A stretch of DNA of 42,523 nt, from assembly GCF_000143415.4 (NCBI RefSeq), contig NW_003314280.1, forward strand, positions 991,382 to 1,033,904, given 5' to 3'. This document shows positions 41,618 through 42,523 of this stretch, in pieces (position 1 is the stretch's first letter; each line of letters opens with the position of its first letter). Source of the DNA: Selaginella moellendorffii. Taxonomy: Eukaryota; Streptophyta; Lycopodiopsida; Selaginellales; Selaginellaceae. The notes under the pieces were generated by a model. That model searched no databases. It was not told the DNA's origin and saw only the letters and a list, made by a program, of their open reading frames with translations. The translations under genes and the position numbers were made by a program.

Positions 41618-41866
41618 GAGGAGATTGGCTTGGGCACACCGCCAAGCGGGGGATGCCCCGGAGTCGTGATGCATGGTTAGATTGCTTAGAGTGAAAGCTT
41701 GGCATATCTAACTTGAACACTTTGGTGCAAAGGGCACCAATGACGTGGTGAATGAGATGGGGGCACCCAATCTCAGTTGCTATGGATCCTTGGCCGAAAG
41801 AGCTGGCTTGGGCGCACTGCCAAGTGTGGGGGATGCCCCCGGGGTCATAGTCAACAACTTAGAAGG
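41618..41866 (+). repeat. diverged direct repeat
   Basis: GGCTTGGGC(A/G)CAC(C/T)GCCAAG followed by GGGGGATGCCCC occurs at about 41626-41660 and 41811-41850, preceded in both cases by an ACTC(A/T)C or TCTCAGT segment. The unit is about 185 bp. Confidence 0.6.
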
Positions 41867-42523
41867 GTCTGGAAGACCTAGTTCCTATTGATAAACCTAT
41901 TAAAGGGTCAAGATGAGATCACTTGGCTAAACAAGGACAAAGTCTTTGTTTGGGTTAAAGAATATGATTCCTAGTTCAAAGTGTTGATTTAAACTATTGA
42001 TAAAGGTGTGGCTTGGTCAAGGTGACCAAGTGGGAAGAACACCTAAGGGAGGTGAGCTATGTCAATGCTATAGCATAGTAAGTTCGAGAAAAGTAGTCTT
42101 TATAAGAGATCCAAGGGAGGGTCTCAAAAAGTTGGGCTGTGGATAGAGCCCACAGCAGAAAATGTTAAAAAGACGTACTAAGGGTGAACACCCTTTGGAC
42201 TTGACAAAGCAAAGTGTTTGCTATGGAACTGAAAGGAAACCTCGAAAATGGAGGTAAAGATCCTATGTTGTTGGGTGCAACAATCAAGGATAGGAGCAAA
42301 AGACTAGTGGCTAAGAAAAGAGCCATGGGAATCATGGGAAAGAAACCAAATGGCAAAGTTAGGCCGAGAACACTAACGTGTTGGGTGCTAACAGATTGTG
42401 GGAAAGGCAATGTTTCCCCAAGGATGGATTCCCAACCGCTCCGATTTGGCAAAAGGTGGATGCTCCAAAGGGGGGAGCGGTAAAGTAGCCAAATAATAGG
42501 GTTGTGGGCAGCCCTAGCACCAA

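Larger units (their letters stand above)
36600..42523 (+). mobile_element. non-coding LTR retroelement (LARD-like), cut by window edge
   Basis: A TATA box at 37089, a hexamer array at 37530-37975, an LTR-type end CTTACA at 38966, a three-base spacer and the primer-binding site at 38970-38981 mark a plus-strand LTR element. Its LTR/PBS junction is almost identical to that of the gypsy element at 3360-3380. Downstream, to 42523, no frame exceeds about 95 codons and no gag or pol motif is seen, so it is either a large non-autonomous derivative or very decayed. The LTR start is uncertain, and the 3' LTR lies outside the window. Confidence 0.6.

Noticed and set aside
42214-42483. 89-codon plus-strand ORF at the window end
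   Set aside because: Basic, featureless translation in a region with many stops; the opposite strand is equally open.

Overview
This is a plant nuclear window, most like a small-genome lycophyte such as Selaginella (inferred, not proven). Clues are very short introns (often 46-60 bp), many intronless pentatricopeptide repeat (PPR) genes and PPR relics, plant-only families (NPF transporters, GASA peptides, CYP72-clan P450), and LTR retrotransposons at both ends. No bacterial operons, rRNA genes or CRISPR arrays are visible.

Layout. 1-3843: 5' part of a decayed Ty3/gypsy element on the minus strand (LTR, primer-binding site, gag, protease, RT, RNase H), cut by the window edge and carrying an in-place inversion inside RT. 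3844-7890: AT-rich, mostly empty, with a SAM-domain relic, one possible exon and small repeats. 7894-9611: 5' piece of a peptidase gene abutting the 3' half of an NPF transporter pseudogene. 9646-11870: an intact four-exon NPF transporter, convergent with that pseudogene. 12558-15135: relics of a P450 and two head-to-head PPR genes. 15127-15736: TTAA-flanked MITE-like repeats. 15916-18903: a 17-exon M3 (thimet/oligopeptidase A-type) metallopeptidase, the parent of the fragment at 7894. 19556-19747: a small secreted peptide gene with a TATA box. 20068-21407: a Tra2-like RRM relic, a PPR-like relic and a disrupted GASA gene. 21882-27353: two tandem intronless PPR genes, the first intact, the second without its own ATG and with one frameshift. 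28231-29925: a tandem duplication carrying two GFA/CENP-V-type zinc proteins. 29975-30160: an RS-domain exon. 31274-32071: a broken GH81 beta-glucanase. 32340-34920: an unassigned coding relic followed by a decayed DNA-transposase-like gene with a duplicated exon. 36600-42523: a second LTR element on the plus strand with the same primer-binding context as the first, but with no recognisable coding region.

Likely functional genes are few: the NPF transporter, the M3 peptidase (two splice junctions need checking), the secreted peptide, the first PPR gene and the two GFA-like genes. The rest is largely gene fragments and mobile DNA. I did not find a clearly new multi-gene system. The best leads are the RT inversion, the secreted peptide, the fast-changing linkers in the PPR genes, the hexamer arrays in the LTR leaders, and the tRNA T-arm-like doublet in the non-coding LTR element.
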